NCBI RefSeq assembly: GCF_000181515.1
Contig: NZ_ABCG01000013.1
Span: 1 to 37,695, forward strand
DNA: 37,695 nt
DNA from: Erythrobacter sp. SD-21
Lineage (GTDB): Bacteria > Pseudomonadota > Alphaproteobacteria > Sphingomonadales > Sphingomonadaceae
Direction of reading: 5' to 3'
This document shows positions 6,205-14,703 of this stretch, one piece after another (position 1 is the stretch's first letter; each line of letters begins with the position of its first letter). The notes below the pieces were generated by a model. The model was not told the DNA's origin. It ran no database searches and saw only the letters and a program-made list of their open reading frames with translations. A program made the position numbers and the translations under genes.

Positions 6205-8558
6205 CCCTAGATTCTCGTGCCGCCGCGCGCGAGAAGGGTGCCGGGGAGCACCTGCCCTATCTCGCGCATGTCGATGACGTGACGCTGGAGACGCGCGACG
6301 GCCTGCTGATGCAGACGATCCGGCTGGGCGGCTTCCTGTTCGAAACTTCCGACACGGCCGAACTCAATTACCGCGCAGAACTGCGCGACGCGATGATGCG
6401 CGCGGTCGGCTCCTCACAATTTGCAATCTACCACCATGTCCTGCGCCGCCGGGCGGAAGACGTGATGGAAGGCGAGTTTCCCGACCAGTTCTCGCGCACG
6501 CTCGACCGCCGCTGGCGCGAGCGGCTGTCGGCGCGCAAGATGTATGTGAACGACCTGTTCCTCACCATCGTGCGCCGCCCGATGCAGGGGCGCGTGGGGC
6601 TGCTCGACAGAGCGCGAAGCTTCCTCAAGCGGCAAGTCGCCGCCGATCGCGAGGCCCAACGCGCCGGCGAATTGCGTTCGCTGCATAGTGCGACACAGGC
6701 GCTGACCGCGGCGCTGGGGCAATATTCGCCGCATGTGCTGAGCGTCTACGACACGCCGGGCGGCTATCGCTCCGAACCGCTCGAATTCCTCTCCTACCTC
6801 TACAACGCCGAGATGCGCCCCATCGCCCTGCCGCACGGGCCGGTGAACGACTATTTGCCAGCGCGCCGCGTCAGCTTCGGCCACCGCGCTTTCGAGCGCG
6901 ACGAACTGGGCGGGGTGGACCGCAGCTTCGGGGCCATCGTCTCGATCAAGGACTACCCGACACAGACCATGCCGGGGATGTTCGACGAGCTTTACCGCAT
7001 GCCGTTCGAGATGGTGGTCACACAGTCCTTCGCCTTCGTCGAGCGGGGCGAGGCTCTGCGGGAAATGAACTACGTACTGCGGCGGATGCGCTCCACCGAC
7101 GACGAGGCGCTGTCGCTGCGCGACGATCTTACCAACGCAAAGGACGATGTGGCCGCCGGGCGAGCGGGCTTCGGCCAGCACCACGCTACCATCGCCGTCC
7201 ATGCCGAAAGCCTCGAGGAACTCGACCGCGAGGTGGCCGAAGTCATCGCCGCGCTCGCCGATCTGGGCGTGGTCGGCGTGCGCGAGGAGATCGCGCTGGA
7301 GCCGTCCTTCTGGGCGCAGTTCCCCGGCAACTTCAAGTATATCCCTCGCAAGGGCCTCGTCTCGACGCGCAATTTCGCAGGGCTGGCTAGCCTCCACAAT
7401 TTCCCCGTCGGGCAGGCGCATGGCAACCACTGGGGCGATGCGATCACGCTTTTCGAGACCACGGCAGCGGGGCCCTATTTTTTCAGCTTCCACCTGAACG
7501 ACCTCGGCAATTTCACCGTCATCGGGCCGTCTGGTTCTGGCAAGACCGTGGTGCTCAACTTCCTCCTCGCGCAGGCGCGCAGGATCAATCCGCGGATCAT
7601 CTTCTTCGACAAGGATCGCGGCGCAGAGCTGTTCGTGCGCGCGATCGGTGGCCAATACGACCGGCTGCGCCCCGGCGTGTCCTCCGACCTCAACCCGTTG
7701 CAGATCGAAGACACGCCCGCCAACCGCCAGTTCCTCGTCGATTGGCTGACGCTTCTGGCAGGCGGCGCGAACACCGAGGAAGCGGAACTCATCAGCGATG
7801 CGGTGGACGCGAATTTCGAGCAGGCCGACGAGCACCGCCGCCTGCGCAACCTCGTCGAACTGCTGCGCGGCCAGACCAGGCCGAAGGCGGGTGATCTCTA
7901 TTCGCGCATGAAGCCGTGGTGGGGCGAGGGAAAGCGCGCCTGGCTGTTCGACAACGCGATCGACCGCACCGACCTTGCCGCCCGGACCATCGGTTTCGAC
8001 ATCACCGCGCTGCTCGACGATCCGGTCGAACGCACGCCTGCGCTGCTCTATTTCTTCCACCGGGTGGAGGAACGGCTCGACGGATCGCCCACGATTATCG
8101 TGGTCGACGAAGGCTGGAAGGCGCTCGACGACGAGGTCTTCGTGCGCCGGATCAAGGACTGGGAAAAGACCGTCCGCAAGCGCAACGGCATCGTCGGCTT
8201 CGCCACGCAAAGCGCGCGCGATGCGTTGGAGAGCCAGATCGCCAGCGCGATCATCGAACAGGCCGCGGTGCAGATCTTCATGGTCAATCCCAAGGCCCGC
8301 GAAGAGGATTACATCGACGGCTTCGGCCTCACCCCGCACGAGCTGGAGCTGGTCCGCAAGCTGCCCGACCAGTCGCACTGCTTCCTGATCAAGCGCGGCA
8401 ACGAAAGCGTGGTCGCGCGCCTCAATCTCGAGGGCGAGAAGGACATGCTCACGATCCTGTCGGGCCGGGAAAGCACGGTCCGCGTGTTCGACGAGCTGGT
8501 CAAGGAAACCGGCACCGATCCCGAGGGCTGGCTGGCCCCGCTGATGGAGAGGGTCTGA
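6183..8558 (+). CDS. virB4: VirB4-type secretion ATPase
   Basis: This 791-residue VirB4/CagE-family ATPase has an N-terminal domain (about 1-420) that contacts the inner-membrane complex. The C-terminal ATPase domain has Walker A GPSGSGKT (448-455), Walker B VVDE (640-643), and the FATQS arginine-finger/sensor region typical of VirB4. It energises pilus assembly and substrate transfer at the cytoplasmic face of the inner membrane. The length is normal. The start is ATG 6183; the frame is open only ten codons further up and no clear ribosome site is seen. virB6 begins 2 bases after the stop. Confidence 0.96.
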   Translation: MPLAERLTLDSRAAAREKGAGEHLPYLAHVDDVTLETRDGLLMQTIRLGGFLFETSDTAELNYRAELRDAMMRAVGSSQFAIYHHVLRRRAEDVMEGEFPDQFSRTLDRRWRERLSARKMYVNDLFLTIVRRPMQGRVGLLDRARSFLKRQVAADREAQRAGELRSLHSATQALTAALGQYSPHVLSVYDTPGGYRSEPLEFLSYLYNAEMRPIALPHGPVNDYLPARRVSFGHRAFERDELGGVDRSFGAIVSIKDYPTQTMPGMFDELYRMPFEMVVTQSFAFVERGEALREMNYVLRRMRSTDDEALSLRDDLTNAKDDVAAGRAGFGQHHATIAVHAESLEELDREVAEVIAALADLGVVGVREEIALEPSFWAQFPGNFKYIPRKGLVSTRNFAGLASLHNFPVGQAHGNHWGDAITLFETTAAGPYFFSFHLNDLGNFTVIGPSGSGKTVVLNFLLAQARRINPRIIFFDKDRGAELFVRAIGGQYDRLRPGVSSDLNPLQIEDTPANRQFLVDWLTLLAGGANTEEAELISDAVDANFEQADEHRRLRNLVELLRGQTRPKAGDLYSRMKPWWGEGKRAWLFDNAIDRTDLAARTIGFDITALLDDPVERTPALLYFFHRVEERLDGSPTIIVVDEGWKALDDEVFVRRIKDWEKTVRKRNGIVGFATQSARDALESQIASAIIEQAAVQIFMVNPKAREEDYIDGFGLTPHELELVRKLPDQSHCFLIKRGNESVVARLNLEGEKDMLTILSGRESTVRVFDELVKETGTDPEGWLAPLMERV

Positions 8559-8560
8559 CC

Positions 8561-9733
8561 ATGGCCTGTAACGCCATCCGCACCGGCGAACGCTATCTCG
8601 AAAGCGCGCTCGAGCACGTCGATTGCCAGGCGCAGTCGATCGGTAGCTTCGGTTACATGGCGCTGTCCGAACCCGGCTCCACCCTTTCGGTGGCGCTGAC
8701 CGCCGTGCTGGTGATCTTCGTGGCGCTGTTCGGCCTGCGCATCGCGCTCGGCTACCCGATCTTCGGCCACGATCTGGCGAGCCACGCGCTCCGGCTGGTG
8801 ATCGTCCTGACGCTGGCGACCAGCTGGCCGGCGTTCAAGGCCATCGCTTACGATGTGGTGGTGAGCGGCCCTGCCGAAATCGTCCAGACGGTGGGCGGTT
8901 CGGCCGAGCTGCCCGGGTCGGACGGCAGCCTCGCCAGCCGGCTCCAGAACGTGGACGAGGGACTTGCGCTGATGAACAAGCGCGGGGCGGGGCGGCGAGG
9001 AGTGCAGCAGGGCGACTGGTTCCAGCTGGGCTTTACCCGCAGCGCCTTCCTCACCGGCACGCTCGGCCCGCTGTCGCTGGTGCGGCTGACGGGTGGTATA
9101 TTGCTGGCGTTGGCGCCTCTGGTGGCGGGGCTGCTGCTGTTCGGCTTCACCCGCTCGATCTTCACCGGCTGGGCGAAGGGGTTGGTGGCTGTCTTTCTGG
9201 CGACCATCCTCGTCTCGCTCCTCCTCTCCGTCCAGCTCGCGCTGATGGAGCCGTGGTTGCAGGGCGTGATCCAGCTACGCGCTGCCGACCAGCCGACGCT
9301 GTCCGCACCAACCGAGGGGCTGACGATGACGCTGGCCTTCGCGCTGATGTGCTTCGGCGCGATCGCTTTCGCAGCCTGGATTGCCTTCAACTCCTCGCTT
9401 TCGGCCAGGCTTTTCGCGCGCAACTCTACCGAAGCGCCGCAGGGCAGGCGCGAGGTGCTCAGTTACCAGACTGTCTCGACCAGCACGCGCGAGGACCGAC
9501 TGCTGCACGGTCCCGCAGTGGCGGCCTCGGTGGCGCGCACGATCGAGCGCGACCAGCGCTTCGGTCGCGACCCTTCCGTGGCCCTGCTGGAACAGGCGCC
9601 CGGACAGCGCAGCGCCGCACCGGCGCAGCAGGCCACCCAGGTGATCCAGCGGCCCCAACCGCTCGGCAGCACGCACAGAAGCTCGGGAATGTCGTCGTCG
9701 CGGTCCCGCACCAACAGGGATGAGGCACGATGA
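8561..9733 (+). CDS. virB6: VirB6/TrbL-family polytopic membrane protein
   Basis: This 390-residue protein starts at ATG 8561; the same frame is open far upstream inside virB4, but that part is a shadow. Several long hydrophobic segments lie at about 43-60, 70-95, 170-200, 205-230 and 255-275, with a large hydrophilic loop near residues 105-165 and a polar, Gln/Arg-rich tail from about 290. This matches VirB6, the inner-membrane channel subunit of type IV secretion. It starts 2 bases after virB4 and overlaps virB8 by 4 bases (ATGA). Confidence 0.88.
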   Translation: MACNAIRTGERYLESALEHVDCQAQSIGSFGYMALSEPGSTLSVALTAVLVIFVALFGLRIALGYPIFGHDLASHALRLVIVLTLATSWPAFKAIAYDVVVSGPAEIVQTVGGSAELPGSDGSLASRLQNVDEGLALMNKRGAGRRGVQQGDWFQLGFTRSAFLTGTLGPLSLVRLTGGILLALAPLVAGLLLFGFTRSIFTGWAKGLVAVFLATILVSLLLSVQLALMEPWLQGVIQLRAADQPTLSAPTEGLTMTLAFALMCFGAIAFAAWIAFNSSLSARLFARNSTEAPQGRREVLSYQTVSTSTREDRLLHGPAVAASVARTIERDQRFGRDPSVALLEQAPGQRSAAPAQQATQVIQRPQPLGSTHRSSGMSSSRSRTNRDEAR

Positions 9734-10560
9734 ACCAGTTCAGCGAGGTCAGGGAATTGAGCGAGGCGGAAGAGGAAACCGACAGCCCGCTGCGTGGCTA
9801 TTACCGCGAGGCGCAAAGCTGGTCGGCCGATCGCGACGAGGCGCTGGCGTCTTCGCGCAAGACTGCGTGGATGGTGGCGGCGGCGCTGGGCGTGATCGCG
9901 CTGCTCGAGGCTGTGGCCATCGTCGTGATGCTGCCGCTGAAGACCGTTCAGCCCTACACGCTGCTGGTCGACCGCCAGACCGGTTACATCCAGGCGCTCG
10001 ATCCGATCGAAGGGGAATCGATTACTCCGGGTCAAGCGATGGCGCGCTCTTTTCTCGCGCAATATGTCATCGCGCGCGAAGGCTTCGATATCGATACGCT
10101 GCAGGAAGACTATCGCCGCGTTGCGCTGTGGTCCGGCGGCGAAGCACGGAGACGCTACGTCGCCGAAGCGCAGGCGAGCAACCCGTCGAGCAAGCTCGCC
10201 ACCCTGCCGCGTCAGGCGCGGATCGAAGTGGAGATCCGCTCGATCTCCTCGATCAACGCGGACACGGCGCTGGTCCGCTACGCCACCTATCGCACCGATC
10301 CGGGTGGCCAGCGGCAGGCGCCGCAGTCCTGGGCTTCGGTCGTGCGCTACCGTTTCTCGGGCGAGGCGATGACGGCGGAGGACCGGCTGGTCAATCCGCT
10401 GGGCTTCCAGGTCATGCGTTATCGCCGCGATGCCGAATATCTCGGCGATACGCCCGCTTCCGCGCCGGCCTATCTCCCTGCGGCGGACAGGCCGGACATC
10501 GTGATCCCTCGTCCGGGCAGTGCGGATGAAGCAGAGGTCGAAGCGGAGGAGATGCCGTGA
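9730..10560 (+). CDS. virB8: VirB8-type inner-membrane assembly factor
   Basis: This 276-residue bitopic protein has a cytoplasmic N-terminus (1-45), one membrane helix (about 46-69), and a periplasmic NTF2-like VirB8 domain. The domain shows conserved landmarks such as the YI.A..GFD.DTL..DY..V..WS pattern and a late NPLGFQVM.YR.D.E strand. VirB8 nucleates assembly of the inner-membrane complex. The C-terminus is acidic and slightly extended. The stop overlaps the GTG start of virB9 (GTGA). Confidence 0.93.
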   Translation: MNQFSEVRELSEAEEETDSPLRGYYREAQSWSADRDEALASSRKTAWMVAAALGVIALLEAVAIVVMLPLKTVQPYTLLVDRQTGYIQALDPIEGESITPGQAMARSFLAQYVIAREGFDIDTLQEDYRRVALWSGGEARRRYVAEAQASNPSSKLATLPRQARIEVEIRSISSINADTALVRYATYRTDPGGQRQAPQSWASVVRYRFSGEAMTAEDRLVNPLGFQVMRYRRDAEYLGDTPASAPAYLPAADRPDIVIPRPGSADEAEVEAEEMP

Positions 10561-11240
10561 GGACACTCGTGATCCTGCTTGCCCTGTGCGCTGTGTCCTT
10601 GCCGGGAAGGACGCTCGCGCAGGAAGATGCGCGCGTGACGATGCTTTTCGTCTCCGGCGATGCGCGGCTGACACTCCATACGGCGCTGCGCACGCCGCAG
10701 ACGATCCTATTTCCGCAAGGCGAGCAGATCATCGACGTGACGGTCAGCGATCCCGCCATCTACCGGCCCGGTGTTTCCATGTCGGGGGACAGCCTCGTAT
10801 TGGTGCCCGAAAGCGAAATCGGCTTTGCCCAGATGACGGTCGAAACCCTGGGCGGAATTTACGAGTTCGATCTCGTTCCCGTGCAGGCAGGCGAGGCGCC
10901 GTTGGTGGTGCAAGTCGGCGGGGCGCAGTCGCCGGTTGCAGGCGGTAGCTCGCAACCACAGGAGGTCCCGCCGGACACCGGCCAATATCGCCTGCGTGGT
11001 GATCGCGCGGTGAGGCCGGCCGCAATTTCGGACGATGGCACCAAAACCTATCTAATCTGGGGCGAGGAACAGGCCATGCCCGCCGTGTTCGCCATTGGCC
11101 CATCAGGCAAGGAAGAGATGGTCGAAGGTTATATGCGCGGCGGCGTTTACACCATCGACCGCGTCTATGCCGAGCTCGTCTTCCGCATCGACAAGGAAAA
11201 AGCGCGGGCGAAGCGCCGGCGCGACGGAGGCCGGCGATGA
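10557..11240 (+). CDS. virB9: VirB9/TrbG outer-membrane core-complex protein
   Basis: This 227-residue protein has a signal peptide (1-21, cleavage near TLAQ) and the two-lobed VirB9 layout. The N-terminal beta domain contains the IL.P.GE.I.D.TVSDPAIY-type strand, and the C-terminal domain carries the Y.IWG...MPAVFAIGP..KE....G.M..GVY.IDRVY.ELVFRID block. VirB9 forms the periplasmic/outer-membrane ring with VirB10 and usually the lipoprotein VirB7, which is not seen here. The start is GTG 10557 behind GGAGGAG. The stop overlaps virB10 (ATGA). Confidence 0.93.
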   Translation: MRTLVILLALCAVSLPGRTLAQEDARVTMLFVSGDARLTLHTALRTPQTILFPQGEQIIDVTVSDPAIYRPGVSMSGDSLVLVPESEIGFAQMTVETLGGIYEFDLVPVQAGEAPLVVQVGGAQSPVAGGSSQPQEVPPDTGQYRLRGDRAVRPAAISDDGTKTYLIWGEEQAMPAVFAIGPSGKEEMVEGYMRGGVYTIDRVYAELVFRIDKEKARAKRRRDGGRR

Positions 11241-12295
11241 CCGAGGACACCGTCGCTAAGCCGGAAAGCAGCCGCACGCTTCCCCTGGTCGCCGGACGCG
11301 CCGGTAATTCCAGCGTATGGATTTTCGCAGGGGCCATGGCTCTGGTTGCGGCGTTGCTTTTCTATGCTCTCGAGGCGCGGCGGAATTCACTCGCCAGCCC
11401 CGACGTCATGGTTCCTACGGAGGAAGGGGCCGGGCGCATTTCCTCTCCGCCGGAGCTGGTAGTTCCGGCCGAGCGCGAGGCCCCGCCGGACTTCGGCCTG
11501 CTCCTGCCTCCCGAACCCGAAGCTTTACCCCCGCCTCCGATCGTCTCCTTACCGCGTACGCAACCCGTCAGGCGACCTTCTCGACCAGTACCCCCTCCCG
11601 ACGAAAATTATGTCGAGGAGCCGCCACCGCCTTCCTTGCGCGAAGTGACAAGACCCACACCGCGCCGTGTGGAGCGTCCTGCGAATCCGGCGAACCCCGA
11701 GCCGGCCTTGGCAGCACCGAGCGAGACCGAGCGAAAGTACCTCGTGCGCTTCGATAATCCGTCGACCACCATCCCCAAGGGCACCGTTATTCACGCGGTG
11801 CTCGAATCCGCGCTCGATTCCACACGGCCCGGGGCGGTTCGCGCGATCGTCTCGCGCGATGTCAGCAGTTTCGACGGATCGCGGGTGCTGATCCCGAAAG
11901 GCAGCCGATTGTTCGGGACCTATCAGGCCGGGCTTGCCCGTGGTGAAAAACGCGCGCTGGTCCAGTGGACCCGCCTGATGCTGCCCGAAGGCGTTATCAT
12001 GGAACTGGATTCCCCCTCGGCCGATCCGCTCGGTCGGGCGGGCGTGAAGGGCAAGGTTGATTCGCATTTCTTCGGGCGCTTCGGCGATGCGCTGATGCGG
12101 TCGATCCTGGATGTCGGGGTGCAGGTTGCGGGTCGCGAAGTGGGCGGCGATACCGTGATCGTCCAGATGCCGCCATCCGCCCAGCTCGATCCCAATCCGA
12201 ACCAGGATTTCCAGCCCACGCTAAAGATCAAGCACGGGACCAGTGTCTCGGTTTTCGTAGCGCACGATCTCGACTTTTCGCGGCAAGCTCGCTGA
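11237..12295 (+). CDS. virB10: VirB10/TrbI core-complex protein
   Basis: This 352-residue protein has a short cytoplasmic tail, one membrane helix (about 27-46), a long proline-rich periplasmic stretch (about 75-155), and a C-terminal TrbI beta-barrel domain. That domain has conserved KGTVIHAVLESALDSTRPG and S.FDGSRVLIPKGSRLFG.Y segments. VirB10 spans both membranes and transmits the ATPase signal to the outer-membrane channel. It overlaps virB9 by 4 bases and is followed after 8 bases by virB11. Confidence 0.94.
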   Translation: MTEDTVAKPESSRTLPLVAGRAGNSSVWIFAGAMALVAALLFYALEARRNSLASPDVMVPTEEGAGRISSPPELVVPAEREAPPDFGLLLPPEPEALPPPPIVSLPRTQPVRRPSRPVPPPDENYVEEPPPPSLREVTRPTPRRVERPANPANPEPALAAPSETERKYLVRFDNPSTTIPKGTVIHAVLESALDSTRPGAVRAIVSRDVSSFDGSRVLIPKGSRLFGTYQAGLARGEKRALVQWTRLMLPEGVIMELDSPSADPLGRAGVKGKVDSHFFGRFGDALMRSILDVGVQVAGREVGGDTVIVQMPPSAQLDPNPNQDFQPTLKIKHGTSVSVFVAHDLDFSRQAR

Positions 12296-12303
12296 GGGGC
12301 GGG

Positions 12304-13269
12304 ATGTCGCAGCAAGTCTATCTCGACACATTTCTCGCCCCCTTGGGGCCGTTTCTGTCGCAGGACGACGTGACCGACATCTACGTGAACCGGCCGGGCG
12401 AAGTATGGACTGAGCGGCTCGGAGGGCAGATCGAGTGCCACGAGGCGGCGGGACTTTCCGACCGCGTGCTTGCGCGGCTCGCCCGACAGGTAGCGGCCCA
12501 TTGCGCGCAGGGAATCAGCCGTGAGAACCCGCTCCTCGCTGCGAACCTGCCGGATGGCTCGCGTATCCAGATTATCCTGCCGCCTGCGACGCGGGAGGAT
12601 ATCGCGCTGGCAATTCGAAAGCACGTGATGTCCGATCTGTCGTTGAGCGACATGAGCCGCATGGGATCCCTGGACAGGGTTGAAGTGACGAGAGCCGACC
12701 AACCCGGCGAACGCCCATTCGATCCGAGCGATTATGATAATGCCGAGGAAATGCTCCGCGCGGCTGTGGTGCAGCGAAAGACAATTCTCGTGTGCGGTGG
12801 CGCATCGACAGGCAAGACAACCATGCTCAACGCGCTGCTCGCCGAGATACCGCCGCAGGAAAGGCTGGTGCTGATCGAGGATACGCCCGAGCTTCGCCTC
12901 GTCCATCCCAACGCCGTCGGCCTCGTCGCCGCCCGCGGTTCGATGGGTGAGGCCGATGTCACTCCGGAAGACTTGCTCGTTGCGTCGCTGCGTATGCGAC
13001 CCGACCGGATCATCCTGGGGGAAGTGCGCGGGAGCGAAGCGATGACTTTCCTGCGTGCGGCCAACACCGGGCACCCCGGATCACTCTGCACGATCCACGC
13101 CGATTCGCCCGAGCGGGCGATCGACCAGATGGCGCTGCTCGTCCTTCAGACAGGCCCGCGGATGGCGTGGGAAGATATCGTCCAGTACGTGCGTCGCTCG
13201 GTCGATCTCGTCGTCCATCTTGGCCGCGAAGGCGGGCGCCGATCGGTCAGCACAGTCATGGCCGTATAG
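12304..13269 (+). CDS. virB11: VirB11-type secretion ATPase
   Basis: This 321-residue hexameric ATPase has an N-terminal domain (1-140), Walker A GGASTGKTT (165-173), an Asp box (LVLIEDTPEL), Walker B with RMRPDRIILGEVRG, and the His box GHPGSLCTIHAD. It drives secretion together with VirB4 at the inner membrane. It is the last gene of the virB2-B11 series, and no coupling protein VirD4 follows. The gene ends at TAG, beside a palindromic sequence. Confidence 0.96.
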   Translation: MSQQVYLDTFLAPLGPFLSQDDVTDIYVNRPGEVWTERLGGQIECHEAAGLSDRVLARLARQVAAHCAQGISRENPLLAANLPDGSRIQIILPPATREDIALAIRKHVMSDLSLSDMSRMGSLDRVEVTRADQPGERPFDPSDYDNAEEMLRAAVVQRKTILVCGGASTGKTTMLNALLAEIPPQERLVLIEDTPELRLVHPNAVGLVAARGSMGEADVTPEDLLVASLRMRPDRIILGEVRGSEAMTFLRAANTGHPGSLCTIHADSPERAIDQMALLVLQTGPRMAWEDIVQYVRRSVDLVVHLGREGGRRSVSTVMAV

Positions 13270-13527
13270 GCCCCAACAAAGCCCATATAACCATGGGTAT
13301 ATGTCTCTAGCACTAGGCCGTATGGCGAATTGCGCGACCTGCGAAGGTTAAGCTATTTGCAACGGTATGAGTTTCCTCAAGCGGAACTCGGGGCAAAAAC
13401 AGGATCGCCGTTCAAGAAGAACAGCCCGCAGGACGACCAGGCGGCAATGCTGGTGCGATCTCTGCGGTCCCTGACTTGGGGCAACAGGAATCTTATCAGC
13501 ATCTCGCCAACCATATGGGTGGGTAAG
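13270..13527. promoter_or_regulatory. Intergenic region between virB11 and the copper-oxidase operon, with a palindrome
   Basis: No conserved gene is visible in these 258 bp, although the oxidase frame stays open back to 13330. A 20-bp near-perfect palindrome (CATATAACC-at-GGGTATATG, 13284-13303) lies 15 bp after virB11 and about 225 bp before the oxidase start. It could be an operator or part of a promoter for the downstream operon. No convincing terminator for the virB operon is seen. Confidence 0.45.
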
Positions 13528-14679
13528 ATGAAGAGGCGTAGTTTCCTACAATTGAGCGCAGTCGGCGGCACCGTCGCAGCGATGGGAGTTGCGCCTTCGC
13601 GGCTGAAGGCCACCGCCACCAATACCGAGACGCATTTCGAGCTGACGATCGAAGAATGCAATGTTGCGCTCATCGACGGCTCGGAAGTCTATTCGCTCCA
13701 GTTCTTTCGCGGCTTCGATAATCACAGTCCGGAACTGCGCGTCGACGAAGGCGAGCAAATCACCATTACGGTGACCAATAACGATCATTATCGTCCGCAC
13801 AGTTTTGTCATCTACGGCGTACCCAACTCCTACATATCCCCGATGCAGCCTGGTGAAACAGGGACTACGACTTTCACGGCACCCACCGGCGGATCCTACA
13901 TGTATCTCGACGGATCGATGGGGCCCCTGAACCGGCTGATGGGGTTGCATGGCGCCTTTATCGTCGAACCTTCCGATCAAGGCCGTACCCCGGCAGGGGC
14001 CGAGACACCTTACTCGCTGGCCGATCAAAATCCGCAGCTCCAGGCTTTGTTCGATGCGTTTGGCAACAACGAGCGCTTTCCAGGCTCGCCATGGCTAGGT
14101 CGTGATTTGGACCACGAAAAGCTTTGGCTATTCTCCCAGATCGATCCTTCGTTGAATGCGAGGATGGCTGCTGGAGAAAGCGTGGACCCCCGTACGATAC
14201 GGGACAATTTCAAGCCGCGCTATTTCACCATTAACGGGCTTTCCGGTTTCGATACCGCCAACCATCACGAAGAAGGCAACGATCTGCATGATGGTCGGGC
14301 CGGGCGGATCATGCCTTCGGGGAGGCAGGGCGATCCATGCCTCTTGCGCACGATGAACGCCGGGCTGGCAAATCACGCCGCGCATTGTCACGGCAATCAT
14401 CCCTTCGAACTGTCGGAAACCGATTGGCAGGGCAATCGCCATATATCCGATAATATCTATGAGGTGGACACCTGGCACCTGCGACCGATGCAGATCCGCG
14501 ACATGTTGCTGCCGTTCGAGAAGCCGTCGGACATTCCTGACGGGGCCTGGCCTCCCGTCGATGAGCCGTTTCCGCTTCGCTATGTGATGCACTGCCATTT
14601 CGAGCTTTCGCAGACCGCTGGCGGTGGAAACTACCCCCAGGGTGCGGTCACCCACTGGGAAATGACAGCACCCCTATGA
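13528..14679 (+). CDS. Tat-exported multicopper-oxidase-like protein with C-terminal-type copper ligands
   Basis: This 383-residue protein opens with a twin-arginine signal (KRRSFLQL, residues 2-9, then a hydrophobic run), so it is probably exported folded. Two cupredoxin domains follow. In the first (about 45-160) the expected copper motif is lost: MYLDG stands where oxidases have a Y-H-x-H motif. In the last domain the C-terminal-type motifs are present: HxxHxHG at H283, H286, H288, and HCH at H355, C356, H357. The downstream T1 His and Met of the usual HCHxxxHxxxGM are replaced (S361 and G366), so a normal type 1 blue copper site is doubtful while two HxH pairs for a trinuclear centre remain. 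The start is ATG 13528. It is the first gene of a three-gene copper operon. The protein is shorter than classical three-domain oxidases; its substrate is not known. Confidence 0.85.
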   Translation: MKRRSFLQLSAVGGTVAAMGVAPSRLKATATNTETHFELTIEECNVALIDGSEVYSLQFFRGFDNHSPELRVDEGEQITITVTNNDHYRPHSFVIYGVPNSYISPMQPGETGTTTFTAPTGGSYMYLDGSMGPLNRLMGLHGAFIVEPSDQGRTPAGAETPYSLADQNPQLQALFDAFGNNERFPGSPWLGRDLDHEKLWLFSQIDPSLNARMAAGESVDPRTIRDNFKPRYFTINGLSGFDTANHHEEGNDLHDGRAGRIMPSGRQGDPCLLRTMNAGLANHAAHCHGNHPFELSETDWQGNRHISDNIYEVDTWHLRPMQIRDMLLPFEKPSDIPDGAWPPVDEPFPLRYVMHCHFELSQTAGGGNYPQGAVTHWEMTAPL

Positions 14680-14703
14680 GCCGGAATAGGCCTGGAGCAG
14701 ACC

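Noticed and set aside
6414..8378. 654-codon open frame on the minus strand
   Set aside because: Shadow of virB4 in a GC-rich genome; the plus-strand frame has clear Walker motifs.
13330..13527. 66-codon upstream extension of the copper-oxidase frame
   Set aside because: The twin-arginine signal begins at ATG 13528 and must be N-terminal to work; the extension has no family similarity.
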